Notes: generated by a model from the letters alone, not told the origin. A stretch of 64,000 nucleotides of DNA from Flagellimonas maritima (GCF_003269425.1 NZ_CP030104.1:124001-188000); one strand, 5' to 3'; numbered from the stretch's first letter, positions 34,631-43,486 are shown. Numbers and translations are program-made.

Positions 34631-35101
34631 ATGCGTGAAACTCCTGAAATAATTCCTTATTCCAACATATATAAAGACTCTTTCAAAGCTTTGAACGAAG
34701 AATGGATAACCAAGTATTTTGTAATGGAAGAAATGGATATCATATCGCTCAATAATCCAAAAGAATATATTTTAGATAAAGGTGGATATATTGCAGTTGC
34801 CCTACTTAAAAAAGAACCCGTGGGTGTTTGCGCATTATTGAAAAGTAATCGTAAAGGTTTTGATTTTGAACTGGCCAAAATGGGAGTATCCCGAAAAGCA
34901 CAGGGAAAGGGCATTGGAAAATTATTGGCAATCCATATTATTGAGAAAGCTAAATCTTTGGGAGCCAAAAAAATATATCTTGAAAGCAATAGCGTATTGA
35001 TACCAGCAATAAGATTATATGAAAAATTAGGCTTCACGTCAATCTCGGGAGCTAGTTCTCCATATGAACGCAGTGACATTCAAATGGAACTGGTTTTATA
35101 A
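34631..35101 (+). CDS. GNAT family N-acetyltransferase
   Basis: A 156-aa acetyltransferase with the GNAT core. The acetyl-CoA binding motif is VSRKAQGKGIGKLLAIHIIEKA (Q-G-K-G-I-G), preceded by the strand FELAKMGV and followed by KKIYLESNSVLIPAIRLYEKLGF, the conserved motif B end. The substrate cannot be inferred. It is convergent with the TonB receptor gene, 6 bp away. Confidence 0.85.
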   Translation: MRETPEIIPYSNIYKDSFKALNEEWITKYFVMEEMDIISLNNPKEYILDKGGYIAVALLKKEPVGVCALLKSNRKGFDFELAKMGVSRKAQGKGIGKLLAIHIIEKAKSLGAKKIYLESNSVLIPAIRLYEKLGFTSISGASSPYERSDIQMELVL

Positions 35102-35107
35102 ATAAGC

Positions 35108-37270
35108 TTATAAGTTATCTAGTTGATTGCTTTTCTTATCGGTGCTAATTGTCCAAAAGAACCCTACAAAAAAGAAAGAATCGGCAGCGGGTCTAATAGC
35201 ACGTCTTTCGAATATGCCATCCATATTTGGCGTATTCGCGTATTGATAGTTGTTGATATTATTGAACCCCAGCATGTTATTGACCGAAAAGTAAAGAATT
35301 TTTTGTTGGTCTATCAAATAGGCCCAATTGAAGTTCAAACTATGGAAAGACTTGGTTTTTTCAGCCAAAAAGTTGTTTGTGTTAGGGTTATTGTAGGGTC
35401 TGCCAGAACCATATATGTATGAAAATCCCAATTGTGACCGTAAGTCCTCTACCCAATATTTTGTAACGACCGAAAGATTATGTTCCGGCGCAAAATTTGG
35501 TGTGGCACGTTCCCTAAAATTTCTATAGTCCCTTTCGGTATTTAGATAGGAATATGAAATCCAATAGTCAAGATTCTCAATGCTGTTATTGTCCCTCCAG
35601 AAAACATCCAACCCTGCAGCATATCCATCACCTGAGTTACTAAAAGTGGAGTTGAATTCCGGTAATTGCGTATCGTACTTTACCAAATTATCATAGCTCT
35701 TGTAATAAGCCTCCGCCCTAAAGGTTTTGCCATCATTTAAAAATTGATAGTTTAAAAGATAATGTGCCGTTTTTTCGGAACCTAAAGATTGCCCAAATTT
35801 GGCAACCTCTGTCATAGGATTTTGATGGAATTCCCCATAAGCCAGGGAAAACTGTCCTTTTTCACCCGGCTTGTACGCCAACGAAAGTCTTGGTGATACT
35901 GTAAAATCATTAATCAAGGAACTGTTCTCTGACCTAAGACCCATTTTCATGGCAAATCTATTGCTCAAAAAAACATCGGTCTCAACAAAACCTGCCCACA
36001 ATTGGTCTTTAAATCCAACAGTAAAGTTTATATCATTTGGCTGAGAAAACGTCTCATTGTAATCGACTAGAAAAAGTTCTGTGCCAAAATTGAGATTAAA
36101 CCGACTACTGAATCTTTTTTTCACCTTAAACTTTATATGGGAAGCAGTTTCATCATTGTCTATGGTATTTTCCTGTAAACCAATCGCGTTACCATCCCAG
36201 GATAATGAAGCACCTGTAACAATACTCCAGTTACTTTCAAAGAAATATTTATAAGAGGAATTAAAATAAAGGTTGTTGTTCTTTAAGCGAAATCTTACCA
36301 AATCCTCAAAATTTATGTCTTCTTGGTCAATATCCAAGTCAGTAAAAGTAAATCCTGTATATAATTTGAACATACTTTTTGTGCCTTTACTTCTAAAAAC
36401 TGCTTCTCCAGAAATAGATTCAAAGGGACTGTTCCATTGTATTCCTTGTGTGGAAGGCATCAATGCTTCATATGGAGAAAGGTTGATATAAGAAGTGTTT
36501 ATACTCAAAGACTGGTCGCCCCATATTTCCGTATGACCTAAGCCTCCACCAACGGACATGATAGATATCTCGGTTTTTTCCTGATCTGGTGCATCAATTG
36601 TGTTCAACAACAACACGCTGGAGAGTGCTTGTCCGTATTCTGCAGAATATCCCCCAGTGCTAAACGTAGTTCCCTTGAACAAAAATGGCGAAAACCGTCC
36701 TCGTGTTGGAATGTTGTTTGCCGTTGCATTAAAAAATTGAAAGACACGCAGACCATCTATAAAGACTTGTGTTTCACCAGCTTCTCCCCCACGCACAAAA
36801 AGTCTACCATCTTCATTGACTGTAGTGGTACCGGGTAAAGTCTGCAAGGCACTGCTGATATCTGCCAGAGCACCTGCTGTTGTAACTATATCCAATGGTT
36901 TTAGTACAGAAACTTTGGAATTATCACCAGCTTCGAATGTACCAGCAGTTAAGGTAACCCCAGTAAGGGCATTTACCGATTCTAAAAGAGTTATTTGAAT
37001 ATTATTAAAATAAGAAATATCACCAGCTTCATAATGAGCATCATAAGACAACATGGAAACCACAAGGGTCTGGGTTCCAGTCTCTGTAGTTTCAAAATTG
37101 AAACCACCGTGCTCATTGGTTGATGCACCGTCATAAGTACCCTCTAAATACACATTGGCACCAATGATGGGATTGTTCTTGGTATCTGTTACGATTCCTG
37201 AAATAGTTGATTGTGAAAATGTAAAAATACTATTGACGAGAATTATTAAAAAAAGAATCGGTCTTTTCAT
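35108..37270 (-). CDS. TonB-dependent receptor
   Basis: A 720-aa outer-membrane receptor. The ATG at 37270 opens a signal peptide (MKRPILFLIILVNSIFTFSQ); an upstream ATG at 37306 is rejected. The mature start is a carboxypeptidase-D-like domain (ISGIVTDTKNNPIIGANVYLEG). A plug follows (ISSALQTLPGTTTVNEDGRLFVRGG) with the TonB-box-like VLKPLDIVTT region. The rest is a 22-strand-type barrel ending in aromatic FFFVGFFWTI. There is no SusD partner beside it, so it is a solo receptor. Possible ligands include siderophores or metals, but no evidence is visible. Confidence 0.88.
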   Translation of the reverse strand: MKRPILFLIILVNSIFTFSQSTISGIVTDTKNNPIIGANVYLEGTYDGASTNEHGGFNFETTETGTQTLVVSMLSYDAHYEAGDISYFNNIQITLLESVNALTGVTLTAGTFEAGDNSKVSVLKPLDIVTTAGALADISSALQTLPGTTTVNEDGRLFVRGGEAGETQVFIDGLRVFQFFNATANNIPTRGRFSPFLFKGTTFSTGGYSAEYGQALSSVLLLNTIDAPDQEKTEISIMSVGGGLGHTEIWGDQSLSINTSYINLSPYEALMPSTQGIQWNSPFESISGEAVFRSKGTKSMFKLYTGFTFTDLDIDQEDINFEDLVRFRLKNNNLYFNSSYKYFFESNWSIVTGASLSWDGNAIGLQENTIDNDETASHIKFKVKKRFSSRFNLNFGTELFLVDYNETFSQPNDINFTVGFKDQLWAGFVETDVFLSNRFAMKMGLRSENSSLINDFTVSPRLSLAYKPGEKGQFSLAYGEFHQNPMTEVAKFGQSLGSEKTAHYLLNYQFLNDGKTFRAEAYYKSYDNLVKYDTQLPEFNSTFSNSGDGYAAGLDVFWRDNNSIENLDYWISYSYLNTERDYRNFRERATPNFAPEHNLSVVTKYWVEDLRSQLGFSYIYGSGRPYNNPNTNNFLAEKTKSFHSLNFNWAYLIDQQKILYFSVNNMLGFNNINNYQYANTPNMDGIFERRAIRPAADSFFFVGFFWTISTDKKSNQLDNL

Positions 37271-37943
37271 GGTAATGATTATTTGATGGCCCAAAAATGC
37301 CTTCAAACTATTTTGTAAACCAATTGACCAGACTCAACTGTGAAATTTTAACGATGAATTGAATTCTGCTTTTTCATATTCAATTCAGTTCTGAAAATGT
37401 ACATATTTAGTTCTGCATTAGAAACCATTGTAACAACTATTGTAGCTGTTCATTAACAATGCTGCAAGTAAAAAGGGAAATTCATACCTGTTCTGTACAT
37501 TCAAGATAGTCTTATAAATGGGCAGTGCATTAGAAACCAGATTAGCGCAATTGAGGATGGTAGCCATCCTTCTCATTTAAAAATTTTCCAACCAGAACTA
37601 ATGCAATCCTTGTTATGCGCAATATCAATGGGAACAATAGAATGAATTACGATTCTGAAAAAGGTCCTTTAATCATACGGAATATTAAGAATAGAAATGT
37701 TGGCCCTCCAAATTTCAACGATGTTAATTTGTTTTGGAAGGTATGATCTGGAATTTAAAATTACGTTTAAAGGTAAATCAATAATAAAAGCGGCTGTCTA
37801 ATAGATTCGTACCAGTTCACATTAAGCTTGTTAAAATGTTTTGACCAACTGACAATTAAAATATATCTAGAAAAGCTTAATTTGACAAATCCAATAGCCA
37901 TCGTCTTTTTAGACAGCCTATTTTAATACTTAGCCCGTTTTTA
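37271..37943. other. Gene-free gap: hairpin, 43-codon ORF, palindrome-bounded element
   Basis: The 673 bp between the TonB receptor and dps contain no recognised gene. A hairpin AGGATGG-TAG-CCATCCT lies near 37554-37571. A small plus-strand ORF (37615-37746, 43 aa, starting MRNINGNNRMNYDSEKG) is unproven. The right end is a candidate MITE listed separately at 37792-37918. Confidence 0.5.
37792..37918. mobile_element. Candidate MITE or IS remnant
   Basis: The 127-bp element has perfect 10-bp inverted ends: GGCTGTCTAA at 37792 and TTAGACAGCC at 37909-37918. Inside is a second inverted pair, ATTAAGCTT and AAGCTTAAT. No target-site duplication is obvious and no coding sequence fits. The termini look like IS ends, but no transposase is in the window. 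Confidence 0.5.
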
Positions 37944-38423
37944 TCAAATTCCTTCGGCCAACCACGCCTTCATCATCCATACCGTTTTTTCCTGTTCGGT
38001 AATAAAGTCACTCATCATCGAATTTGTTCCTTCATCTTTTGCCTCATCTGAAGTGTCTAGAATCCTACGTTCTATAATCAATAATTCTTTAAGGGAATCC
38101 ACTATCAATCGTATTGCATCCTCATCTTTGGAAACATTTTTCCCTACCGGTACCTTTGCGTTTGAGGAGTAGTCCTGAAATGTATGGTAAGGAACTCCTC
38201 CTAAAGTCAAAATTCTCTCTGCGACTTCATCTACCTTTAGGTTTGCATCTACGTACAGCTCTTCAAACTTTTCATGAAGGTCAAAAAAACGTTTTCCTTT
38301 TATATTCCAGTGAATACCTCTCAAATTTTGGTAGTATTGTTGAAAATTAGCTAATAATTGGTTCAAATCATTGCTTAAAGATTGAGATGTTTCTTCATTT
38401 AATCCTATAGCGTTTAGTTTCAT
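37944..38423 (-). CDS. dps: Dps family DNA-binding/ferritin-like protein
   Basis: A 159-aa Dps-type miniferritin. The ferroxidase site residues are visible: LRGIHWNIKG (His), FFDLHEKFEELYVDANLKVDEVAERI (the second His, Asp and Glu residues). The length is typical (about 150-165). Dps forms a dodecamer that oxidises and stores iron with H2O2 and protects DNA. It is transcribed divergently from the oxyR-like gene with a 110-bp shared promoter, a strong hint of OxyR control. The start at 38423 is an ATG with no clear ribosome binding site. Confidence 0.92.
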   Translation of the reverse strand: MKLNAIGLNEETSQSLSNDLNQLLANFQQYYQNLRGIHWNIKGKRFFDLHEKFEELYVDANLKVDEVAERILTLGGVPYHTFQDYSSNAKVPVGKNVSKDEDAIRLIVDSLKELLIIERRILDTSDEAKDEGTNSMMSDFITEQEKTVWMMKAWLAEGI

Positions 38424-38482
38424 TTTATTGTGATTTTAATTATATGTTCTATAAAATTATTGAATTAAAATATATTGACTCC

Positions 38483-38527
38483 ATAGTTTTTACTAATAGT
38501 TTTTATAGCTTTATAATATAATATTAT
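38483..38527. promoter_or_regulatory. Candidate OxyR operator between dps and oxyR
   Basis: Two copies of ATAGTTTTTA (38483-38492 and 38496-38505) are spaced by 3 bp, giving a 13-bp period. They are followed by the perfect palindrome ATAATATAATATTAT at 38513-38527, just before the oxyR ATG. The ATAG half-sites resemble those of known OxyR boxes, but the full E. coli consensus is not met. The site is in the shared spacer of the two divergent genes. Confidence 0.5.
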
Positions 38528-38533
38528 CAGTTA

Positions 38534-39475
38534 ATGACTATAACTCAATTACAATATGTTTTGGCGGTAGCGGAGTATAGAAATTTCACTCTGGCCGCTG
38601 AAAAGAGCTTTGTAACACAGCCTACATTGAGCATGCAAGTGCAAAAACTTGAAGATGAACTTGATATTCTAATTTTTGACCGTGGAAAAAAACCTATTTC
38701 CATAACGGAGGTTGGGAAAAAAATAGTGGCTCAAGCCAAGAATATTGTTGCCGAAGCTGACCGCATCAAAGACATTGTGGATCAGGACAAAGGGTTTATT
38801 GGCGGAGATTATACCATAGGAATAATTCCAACGGTAATGCCCACGCTATTGCCCATGTTCTTGAACACCTTTATTAAAAAATACCCAAAGGTTAATCTTA
38901 TCATCAAGGAACAACCTACGGATACTTTAATCCGCAATATATTGGATGGTCATTTGGATGCTGGAATTGCGGCAACCCCTTTGGAAATAGAATTTATAAA
39001 GGAGCGACCACTCTATTACGAGCCCTTTGTCGGTTACGTGCCTAAAAATCACCGCTTATCATCGCAAGATTTATTGACTACAGCTCACTTGGATGTCAAC
39101 GATATTCTTTTGTTACAGGATGGGCACTGTTTTAGGGATGGGGTCATCAATCTTTGCAAATCTCCTAAAAATCCACAAAATGAACAATTTAAAATTGAGA
39201 GCGGTAGTTTTGAAACCTTGGTCAGTCTTGCAGATGAAGGAATGGGAATGACCTTGCTCCCCTATCTGAATACTTTGGCCTTGGATGAAGCCAAAAAGCA
39301 TCATTTAAGAAATTTTAAAAATCCATCACCAGCTCGTGAGATAAGCCTTATCTATCATAAAAGTGAACTCAAAATACAAATTACAGAGGCGTTAAAGGAA
39401 GTGATTTCAGGAATCGTAAGAGGAGCAATAGCTTTTCAAGATGTGAAGATTATAAGTCCCTTGGGAAAGAACTGA
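38534..39475 (+). CDS. oxyR: LysR-type peroxide sensor OxyR
   Basis: A 313-aa LysR regulator. The N-terminal helix-turn-helix is in QYVLAVAEYRNFTLAAEKSFVTQPTLSMQV. The effector domain carries Cys199 and Cys208 in DGHCFRDGVINLC, the exact spacing and numbering of the E. coli OxyR redox pair (Cys199/Cys208). On H2O2 exposure OxyR forms this disulfide and activates catalase, Dps and related genes. It is divergent from dps. A bidirectional terminator follows the stop. The assignment is strong. Confidence 0.95.
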   Translation: MTITQLQYVLAVAEYRNFTLAAEKSFVTQPTLSMQVQKLEDELDILIFDRGKKPISITEVGKKIVAQAKNIVAEADRIKDIVDQDKGFIGGDYTIGIIPTVMPTLLPMFLNTFIKKYPKVNLIIKEQPTDTLIRNILDGHLDAGIAATPLEIEFIKERPLYYEPFVGYVPKNHRLSSQDLLTTAHLDVNDILLLQDGHCFRDGVINLCKSPKNPQNEQFKIESGSFETLVSLADEGMGMTLLPYLNTLALDEAKKHHLRNFKNPSPAREISLIYHKSELKIQITEALKEVISGIVRGAIAFQDVKIISPLGKN

Positions 39476-39511
39476 ACCATATATTGAAGTGAATAATCTA
39501 TTCTAAAAAGA

Positions 39512-39533
39512 AAGAGCCGCTCAAGCGGCTCTT
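39512..39533. terminator. Bidirectional terminator between oxyR and small gene
   Basis: AAGAGCCGCT (39512-39521) pairs perfectly with AGCGGCTCTT (39524-39533) over a 2-base loop. It lies between the convergent oxyR stop and the small gene at 39535, and has A/T-rich flanks on both sides. Confidence 0.75.
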
Positions 39534-39534
39534 A

Positions 39535-39732
39535 TTATATTTTTATTAATATTAAAGTAGATTGTAATTCTGGTTTGTCAGAAATAAATGACCGTAACCA
39601 GATTTTGAGTTCTTCGATTTCACTAGGTAATAATCGTGAAACAGCTTTTTTCAATTCTTTAGCGAACAGTTTAGTATCAAAACTGACTTTTTGAAGTACA
39701 GTTTTGGTGTAATCTAACATAGCTCTAGCCAT
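39535..39732 (-). CDS. Small conserved hypothetical protein
   Basis: A 65-aa basic, mostly helical protein (MARAMLDYTKTVLQKVSF...FAKELKKAVSRLLPSEIEELKIWLRSFI). It has no signal peptide, membrane segment or known motif. A similar small protein next to oxyR is familiar to me from other Flavobacteriaceae, which argues it is a real gene, but I cannot name a family. It is convergent with oxyR and separated by a terminator. Confidence 0.65.
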   Translation of the reverse strand: MARAMLDYTKTVLQKVSFDTKLFAKELKKAVSRLLPSEIEELKIWLRSFISDKPELQSTLILIKI

Positions 39733-39874
39733 ATTTATAATTATGTTTAATTAATTAGTTAGCAATCACAACTTTAACAACTATAAAGTTAAACAAAAAT
39801 CTGTAAAGGATATTGCCTGACCATTGTTAAAAATTCAGTAAATTCATGTTAAACTAGATTATTAAAATCTTTTT

Positions 39875-41143
39875 ATGAGAAAATCGGCATTTTTGCTTTT
39901 TAGTGTTATATCGCTGTTAAGTTGTTCCAGTACTAAAAAAACCATACAAAAAGAAACAAAAGCTGTCCTTTTAAATCCTTTTTTTGAAAATCAATTTACA
40001 GGTTTCCTAGTAATTGATGCCGAAAAAAAAGATACTATATATAGTAAAAATCCTACCAAATATTTCACTCCTGCAAGTAACACCAAAATCTTTACATTAT
40101 TTACGGCTCTTACCATGTTACCGGATAGCATTCCAGCCTTAAAATATATAGTTCGCGGAGACACTTTATATATGGAAGGGACAGGCGACCCAACTTTTTT
40201 GCATCCTGATTTCTCAAGTCAGAAAACATTGGATTTTTTAAAAACATTTAAGCATATCTCATTTTATCCAAATAATTTTTATGATGAAAAATATGGTCCC
40301 GGATGGTCTTGGGGCGATTATTCTTATTCTTATCAACCAGAAAGAACGGCATTTCCAATACACGGTAACACCGTCTCTATCTATAAGGAAGATTCCCTAA
40401 ATATATCACCAAAATTTTTTCGAAATGGAGTGGTTGAAATTGAATTCCCCAAAAATAGGGAGAAGAACAAAAATCTTTTTTATTTTAATCCTATTCGAAA
40501 AGATACGCTTCAGATACCATTTATTGCGGATAGCACACTTATAAAAGAGCTATTGGGAAATGTACTGGACAAAAAAGTACAAATAGTCCAGAAAATGCCC
40601 TTAGGTGAAAAATCCGTTTTTTATAGTATTCCAAAAGATACCGTACTCAAAAAAATGATGCAGGAAAGCGACAACTTTTTAGCAGAACAATTGCTAGTTC
40701 TTGCATCTTCAACGATTTCGGATTCTTTGAATATCAATTCAGTGCAGGACTATATTTTAGAAAATCATCTGTCAAGTCTTGAACAACCTCCCCGATGGGT
40801 GGATGGTTCTGGATTATCAAGGTACAACCTATTCACTCCAAAATCCATTGTTCAAGTATTGGATAAATTGTATAGCGATTTACCAAAAGAAGAACTGTTT
40901 AATTTTTTGGCAGTCGGAGGTGTTTCCGGTACTATAGAAAATTGGTATAGGGGCAATCCAAATCCCTACGTGTTTGCAAAGACAGGAACACTGAGCAACA
41001 ATCATTGCCTAAGTGGATATTTGACCACGAATTCTGGTAAAACTCTTATTTTCAGCTTTATGAACAATCATTACAGGCAGCCTACAGCTGAAATAAAAAA
41101 GCGAATGCAACGGATTTTAGAATTACTACGGGACAATTACTAA
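39875..41143 (+). CDS. dacB: D-alanyl-D-alanine carboxypeptidase/endopeptidase (PBP4, family S13), lipoprotein
   Basis: A 422-aa penicillin-binding protein of the PBP4 type. The signal ends with VISLLSC (lipobox Cys about 17). The three active-site motifs are present: SNTK at 68-71, SDN at 265-267 and KTG at 369-371. PBP4 trims and cleaves cross-links in periplasmic peptidoglycan. The family usually has an insert domain between SxxK and SxN, consistent with the about 195-residue spacing. Its stop overlaps the stop of the convergent NUDIX gene by 4 bp. Confidence 0.9.
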   Translation: MRKSAFLLFSVISLLSCSSTKKTIQKETKAVLLNPFFENQFTGFLVIDAEKKDTIYSKNPTKYFTPASNTKIFTLFTALTMLPDSIPALKYIVRGDTLYMEGTGDPTFLHPDFSSQKTLDFLKTFKHISFYPNNFYDEKYGPGWSWGDYSYSYQPERTAFPIHGNTVSIYKEDSLNISPKFFRNGVVEIEFPKNREKNKNLFYFNPIRKDTLQIPFIADSTLIKELLGNVLDKKVQIVQKMPLGEKSVFYSIPKDTVLKKMMQESDNFLAEQLLVLASSTISDSLNINSVQDYILENHLSSLEQPPRWVDGSGLSRYNLFTPKSIVQVLDKLYSDLPKEELFNFLAVGGVSGTIENWYRGNPNPYVFAKTGTLSNNHCLSGYLTTNSGKTLIFSFMNNHYRQPTAEIKKRMQRILELLRDNY

Positions 41144-41742
41144 GAATGTATATTGTTTACTGAGAACAATTTATTGATTTGCGCGTACTGCAGTAACATA
41201 ATTGTCTTGGCATCCCTGATTTTTCCATTTTGAACAAGTTTCAAAGCATCTTCGAAGCTCATTTCCAAAACTTCAATATTCTCTGTTTCATCTTCAGCAC
41301 CGCCGCCTTCGCCTACTCTCATATTTTCAGTGTACTGTCCGATAAAGAAATGTAGTATCTCCGTAACAGAACCGGGAGACATATATGATTCAAAAACTTT
41401 TTGTACATCGGAAACCATATATCCGGTTTCTTCTTCCACTTCCATAATAATGGTTTGTTCTGCATTGCCCTTTTCCAGAATCCCCGCACAGGCTTCGATC
41501 AACATGCCATCTTCATTACCATTTAAATATGTGGGCATTCTAAATTGTCGTGTCAATATAACGGTCCCTTTATCATTATTGTACAAAAGGATTACTGCGC
41601 CGTTTCCACGATCATAGGCTTCGCGAACTTGGGTTTCCCATTCCCCATCCTCTCTTTGGTACTCAAACGTAACTTTGCGTAAAGTGTACCAATTATTGGA
41701 TAGCACTTCTTTTTTGATATTCTTTACTGTTCCGTACTTCAT
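41140..41742 (-). CDS. NUDIX hydrolase (NudK/ADP-ribose pyrophosphatase-like)
   Basis: A 200-aa NUDIX enzyme most like GDP-mannose/ADP-sugar pyrophosphatases. The NUDIX box lies in GILEKGNAEQTIIMEVEEETGYMV; the Glu cluster EVEEETG that binds Mg2+ is intact, but the position usually Arg before the Glu is Met. The N-terminal half holds the family strand VILTRQFRMPTYLNGN. It probably hydrolyses a nucleotide sugar. It is convergent with dacB. Confidence 0.82.
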   Translation of the reverse strand: MKYGTVKNIKKEVLSNNWYTLRKVTFEYQREDGEWETQVREAYDRGNGAVILLYNNDKGTVILTRQFRMPTYLNGNEDGMLIEACAGILEKGNAEQTIIMEVEEETGYMVSDVQKVFESYMSPGSVTEILHFFIGQYTENMRVGEGGGAEDETENIEVLEMSFEDALKLVQNGKIRDAKTIMLLQYAQINKLFSVNNIHS

Positions 41743-41751
41743 TTGGGTATA

Positions 41752-42405
41752 TTAGACAGTTACAGCTTTGTTCAAATACCTTCTGAACGGAAGCATCTCT
41801 TTGTAAATTTCAACTACTCCATCTTGAAAATTGTTGTTTTGCACTTCTTTTTGCGTTACTGCGCAACTTACGGCGAAACTTTTATGTCTTAATAGTTCAA
41901 TATGTTTATGGGTTTGGGAAAATCCTTTTGGAGCCATTTTTAGCATATCGTCTTGCATAAGGCCACCAAACATATTTTTAAAGGATTTTTTATTGATAAT
42001 TTTTTTGAAATCATCACCATTATAATCGATTGCTTCGCGAATACTACTAAGTAACTTGGAAGATGGCCTATAAAAACCTCCTGCAATAAATGATTCGCTT
42101 GTGCCCAAATGAATATAAAAATCACCAGTATTGGGGGCCTTATCCAGTCCTGCACCAAAATGGTCTTTATATACCGGTTTTTCTGGATGAAACATAAGGT
42201 TGTTGTTGATGCGGTTTATCGCCTTTTTTCCAGAGGTCGGATAATAATTTTCATCAACCTTCCCCAACTTCATATCCATTTCGTTAAGCCATTCAATGTA
42301 CCAATCGCGGACTTGATGATATCGCTTTCGGTTTTCATCCATCCATTCCTTGGAATTGTTTTTTTGTAAATCCCTTAGGAAATCGTAAAGTTCATAAAAG
42401 CTCAT
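41752..42405 (-). CDS. DUF2461 domain-containing protein
   Basis: A 217-aa protein of the DUF2461 (TIGR02453) family: FYELYDFLRDLQKNNSKEWMDENRKRYHQVRDWYIEWLNEM, then AINRINNNLMFHPEKPVYKDHFGAG, FYIHLGTSESFIAGGFYRPSSKLLSSIREAI. The function of the family is unknown. The start codon at 42405 lies only 3 bp from a heptamer array, so the whole 5' leader is repeat DNA and no ribosome binding site is seen. It may form one transcript with the NUDIX gene, 9 bp downstream. Confidence 0.85.
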   Translation of the reverse strand: MSFYELYDFLRDLQKNNSKEWMDENRKRYHQVRDWYIEWLNEMDMKLGKVDENYYPTSGKKAINRINNNLMFHPEKPVYKDHFGAGLDKAPNTGDFYIHLGTSESFIAGGFYRPSSKLLSSIREAIDYNGDDFKKIINKKSFKNMFGGLMQDDMLKMAPKGFSQTHKHIELLRHKSFAVSCAVTQKEVQNNNFQDGVVEIYKEMLPFRRYLNKAVTV

Positions 42406-42408
42406 ACA

Positions 42409-42505
42409 TTAGGCGTTAGGCGTTAGGCGTTAGGCGTTAGGCGTTAGGCGTTAGGCGTTAGGCGTTAGGCGTTAGGCGTTAGGCGTTAGGCGTTAGGCGT
42501 TAGGC
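42409..42505. repeat. Heptanucleotide tandem array TTAGGCG x13.9
   Basis: Thirteen perfect copies of TTAGGCG plus six bases of a fourteenth (97 bp, no mismatch). It begins 3 bp upstream of the DUF2461 ATG (minus strand), so the mRNA leader would read as CGCCTAA repeats. Confidence 0.95.
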
Positions 42506-42576
42506 AAAAATAAAAAACTATAGCATTTTAAGAGATTTAAATAAAACTCTATTTGATGTGATGTTAGTTTAGATAT

Positions 42577-42597
42577 GAGATGTGAGATGTGAGATGT
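42577..42597. repeat. Short heptad run GAGATGT x3
   Basis: Three perfect GAGATGT copies, preceded by a degenerate unit. It lies 71 bp beyond the TTAGGCG array in the same intergenic region. Confidence 0.75.
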
Positions 42598-42646
42598 TAG
42601 AATTCTGAACTATAAAACTTTTAAGTCTGAAACTCTCCAATTTCAA

Positions 42647-42681
42647 CCGTCAACTATCATCCATCAGCCATCATCTGTCAA
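42647..42681. repeat. Degenerate heptad run (CCATCAT-like x5)
   Basis: Five consecutive 7-mers: CCGTCAA, CTATCAT, CCATCAG, CCATCAT, CTGTCAA, then CCAAAAATCAAAAC up to the stop of the next gene. The end closely matches the corresponding end at 27472-27490. Confidence 0.7.
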
Positions 42682-42688
42682 CCAAAAA

Positions 42689-43486
42689 TCAAAACCTATT
42701 ATCGCCACCTATGATGTCACCGAGACCACCAAGAACACTGCCCTCACCCTTATTTTTACCTCCACGTGGGATTGAAGCCAATACTCTGCCCGCCAATCTA
42801 CTGAACGGCAATGATTGTATATAAACCGTACCTGGTCCTTTTAAAGTGGCGAAGAACAGACCTTCCCCGCCAAAAACGGTATTTTTTATTCCACCAACAA
42901 ACTCAATATTATAATCCACAGTATGTGAAAATCCAACGATACAGCCTGTATCTACTTTCAAAACCTCTCCTGCAGCCAATTCTTTTTTGGCCATGGTACC
43001 ACCTGCATGGACAAAAGCCATTCCATCGCCCTCCAATTTTTGCATAATAAAGCCTTCGCCACCAAATAGTCCGCGACCCAAGCGTTTTGAAAACTCTATG
43101 CCAACGGAAACGCCCTTGGCAGCACATAAGAAGGCATCTTTCTGACAAATGAATATTCCAGCTTTTTCAGAGAGGTCGATAGGAAGTATTTTTCCTGGAT
43201 AGGGAGAAGCAAAACTTACCTTCTTTTTAGCTTGTCCCACATTTAGAAAAGCGGTCATAAAAAGGCTCTCCCCTGTTAGCAATCGTTTGCCTGCGGAAAA
43301 TAATTTTCCCAGCACCCCGGATTCTTGATTGGAACCGTCTCCAAATATCGTGTCCATTTTAATATCGGTATCCATCATCATAAAGCTTCCCGCCTCGGCA
43401 ACTACTGCCTCTTGTGGGTCAAGTTCAATTTCTACGTACTGCATTTCCTCACCGTAGATTTCATAGTCTATTTCGTGTGCGTTCAT
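42689..43486 (-). CDS. AIM24 family protein (TIGR00266)
   Basis: A 265-aa protein of the AIM24/TIGR00266 family, a beta-rich fold built of repeated strands: [79 protein letters not shown] and [29 protein letters not shown]. The repeated FGGEG segments are diagnostic. The C terminus is Gly-rich and low-complexity (about the last 25 residues). Bacterial function is unknown; the yeast homologue is mitochondrial. It stands apart from its neighbours. Confidence 0.88.
   Translation of the reverse strand: MNAHEIDYEIYGEEMQYVEIELDPQEAVVAEAGSFMMMDTDIKMDTIFGDGSNQESGVLGKLFSAGKRLLTGESLFMTAFLNVGQAKKKVSFASPYPGKILPIDLSEKAGIFICQKDAFLCAAKGVSVGIEFSKRLGRGLFGGEGFIMQKLEGDGMAFVHAGGTMAKKELAAGEVLKVDTGCIVGFSHTVDYNIEFVGGIKNTVFGGEGLFFATLKGPGTVYIQSLPFSRLAGRVLASIPRGGKNKGEGSVLGGLGDIIGGDNRF

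Noticed and set aside
35123..35422. Plus-strand ORF opposite the TonB receptor
   Set aside because: It is antisense to conserved barrel sequence and has no protein-like features.
37615..37746. 43-codon ORF in the gap before dps
   Set aside because: It has no ribosome binding site, no recognisable family and lies beside a possible mobile element; listed only as part of the gap.
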